A stretch of 6,356 bases of DNA from Candidatus Woesearchaeota archaeon. Its GTDB lineage: Archaea; Nanobdellota; Nanobdellia; Woesearchaeales; UBA10216. The translations under genes and the position numbers were made by a program. The stretch covers positions 1-6,356 of the forward strand of contig JAHFTU010000075.1 of assembly GCA_023269295.1 (NCBI GenBank), written 5' to 3'. Of this stretch, positions 5,421 to 6,356 are shown piece by piece. Every line of letters starts with the position of its first letter. The stretch's first letter is position 1. The notes beneath the pieces were generated by a model, which had not been told where the DNA came from, searched no databases, and was given only the letters and a program-made list of their open reading frames with translations.

Positions 5421-6356
5421 TCAGACTACTCCTTTCTTTTCAAGATACCATCTCAACAGGCCGGCATTGGTCAGCCACGTGTGGATGATGTCAAAAATCA
5501 TGCCTGCGCTAAGTATGAACATTATCTGCTTGATTGTCTCTGCCTCGGCAAAGAAATAACCTGCAATGACTGCGCCAAATGCAGTAAGGCTCATGAGGAC
5601 GCCAGTCCTGACAGCTGACCTCACCCTCTCGTTAAGCCTTGCCTCTGTCCCCTTAAGCGCCCTTACAGTAAGCAGGATGTCGGTGTCAACAGAATAGCCC
5701 ACCAGCATCAGGAAGGCCGCAAGCCCGGCAGCAGACACGTGCATGCCGCTGACTGTAACAACAGCCAGCGTGCAGAGTATGTCAACAAATGCTGTCCAGA
5801 CAACAAACATGCCAGGAAGCCACAGCCACTTTCCGGACACAAACTTGAAGTAAACAAACACAGTAAGCGCCATGAAAACAAACGCGAAAATCATTCCCCT
5901 GACAAGCTGGTTGAAAAAGCTGCTTCCAAGCGAGGCGCCAACCTTCTGCACAGTGAACTCTTTCTTGTCAACGCCAATCTTGCTGCTCGTGAAATCCATC
6001 AGGGCATTTATGTCTTTTTCTGATTGCATTGCCCCCTCAACTACAATGCCCGTGCTCTTGCCAAGCTGGGTAACCCTCCTCACGCTGGCGTCAGCATCAG
6101 GAAAGCGGTGCACAAGCTCTGACTCAAGCCCCACCTCATCGCTGAAGCTGGTAACAGCAATAATGCTGACACCGCCGCTTAGCGAGATGTCCCTCTTAAA
6201 GAAACTGCCAGTCCGTGAGTAAGATGTGAGAAGAATTGCCACTGCGATGATTATCACGATTGCCGGGATTACGAGCAGCTTCTTGTAGTGGTTGTCATAG
6301 ATGTTAATTGCCTGGCCCTTGAATCCTGAATACTCGCTGCCCTCATTGCGGCCGCG
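5421..6356 (-). CDS. secF: Protein-export membrane protein SecF (5' end missing)
   Basis: Partner of SecD in the Sec translocon. The reading frame stays open to the right edge, giving at least 311 residues; the true start is outside the window. A GTG at 6255-6257 lies in the middle of the first membrane segment (LLVIPAIVIIIAVAILL, residues 27-43 of the visible frame), and no ATG, GTG or TTG occurs in frame before it, so it is an internal Val. An external domain at about 48-148 contains LSGGVSI at 59-65, the SecF counterpart of the SecD LQGG motif. Membrane segments follow near 153-171, 178-203, 207-228, 251-270 and 278-296. GYSVDTDILLTVRAL at 220-234 matches the archaeal SecF signature. Six segments in all is the family norm. 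The C-terminus EKKGVV carries the secD ribosome binding site. The visible protein already exceeds many archaeal SecF lengths, so little should be missing unless the edge is foreign sequence. Confidence 0.95.
   Translation of the reverse strand, partial: RGRNEGSEYSGFKGQAINIYDNHYKKLLVIPAIVIIIAVAILLTSYSRTGSFFKRDISLSGGVSIIAVTSFSDEVGLESELVHRFPDADASVRRVTQLGKSTGIVVEGAMQSEKDINALMDFTSSKIGVDKKEFTVQKVGASLGSSFFNQLVRGMIFAFVFMALTVFVYFKFVSGKWLWLPGMFVVWTAFVDILCTLAVVTVSGMHVSAAGLAAFLMLVGYSVDTDILLTVRALKGTEARLNERVRSAVRTGVLMSLTAFGAVIAGYFFAEAETIKQIMFILSAGMIFDIIHTWLTNAGLLRWYLEKKGVV
5429..5435 (-). promoter_or_regulatory. Ribosome binding site of secD within secF
   Basis: AAAGGAG on the minus strand lies nine bases before the secD ATG, within the last codons of secF (…EKKGVV stop). 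With the TGA-T-ATG junction this points to translational coupling and supports the chosen secD start. Confidence 0.75.
6348..6355. other. NotI recognition site at the right edge
   Basis: GCGGCCGC lies one base from the end of the window. In the secF frame it reads as Gly-Arg preceded by Arg, so translation does not show whether it is natural or part of a cloning vector or linker. Confidence 0.8.

Noticed and set aside
5250..6222. Plus-strand open frames of 94-122 codons opposite secD and secF
   Set aside because: They lie opposite conserved membrane-protein genes, overlap one another in different frames and show no family motif or start signals.
6255..6257. GTG as the start codon of SecF
   Set aside because: It falls in the middle of the first membrane segment, and the frame remains open with SecF-like sequence (IYDNHYKKLLVIP) to the window edge.
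1..6356. CRISPR array, tRNA or rRNA gene, insertion sequence or attachment site
   Set aside because: No regularly spaced repeats, no cloverleaf-like or rRNA-like segment and no transposase or integrase coding was seen; the window is filled by the seven genes.

Overview
The window looks archaeal, most likely from a small-genome (DPANN-type) lineage or another non-model archaeon. Three things support this. SecF lies upstream of SecD as separate proteins, which is the archaeal order. The FtsZ closely resembles archaeal FtsZ1. Good TATA-like boxes lie close to several start codons where no Shine-Dalgarno sequence is visible. The DPANN placement is inference only; no rRNA or other decisive marker is present.

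Layout: six of the seven genes lie on the minus strand, so they read from the right edge to the left. They are secF (5' end cut by the right edge), secD (one base after secF, with its ribosome binding site inside the end of secF), a cytidylate kinase (cmk), an unrecognised 179-residue protein, a long SlyD-like FKBP peptidyl-prolyl isomerase, and ftsZ. At the left edge a VapC-type PIN-domain toxin gene is read on the plus strand. It converges on ftsZ so tightly that the two stop codons share the four bases TTAA. No stretch of more than 300 bases lacks a gene. The longest gap, 1485-1671, holds the probable ftsZ promoter and leader.

How the parts relate: SecD and SecF form the accessory, membrane-embedded part of the Sec protein exporter. 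FtsZ builds the division ring. The FKBP is a folding helper, and Cmk feeds CMP back into nucleotide pools. These are housekeeping genes rather than an obvious pathway. cmk, the unknown gene and the FKBP gene each seem to have their own TATA box about 27-32 bases upstream of the start codon, giving leaderless or near-leaderless messages. ftsZ and secD instead have Shine-Dalgarno-like sites.

Most interesting points: a perfect 11-bp hairpin/palindrome between secD and cmk; a four-cysteine cluster in the external part of SecD, the only cysteines in that protein; an Asn-Asp pair at the SecD transmembrane position where the proton-relay Asp is expected; the unknown protein, which shows a faint resemblance to isoprenoid-synthase-type helical proteins without their aspartate motif; and a NotI site one base from the right edge, which may mark a cloning boundary. 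I did not find a convincing undescribed multi-gene system.
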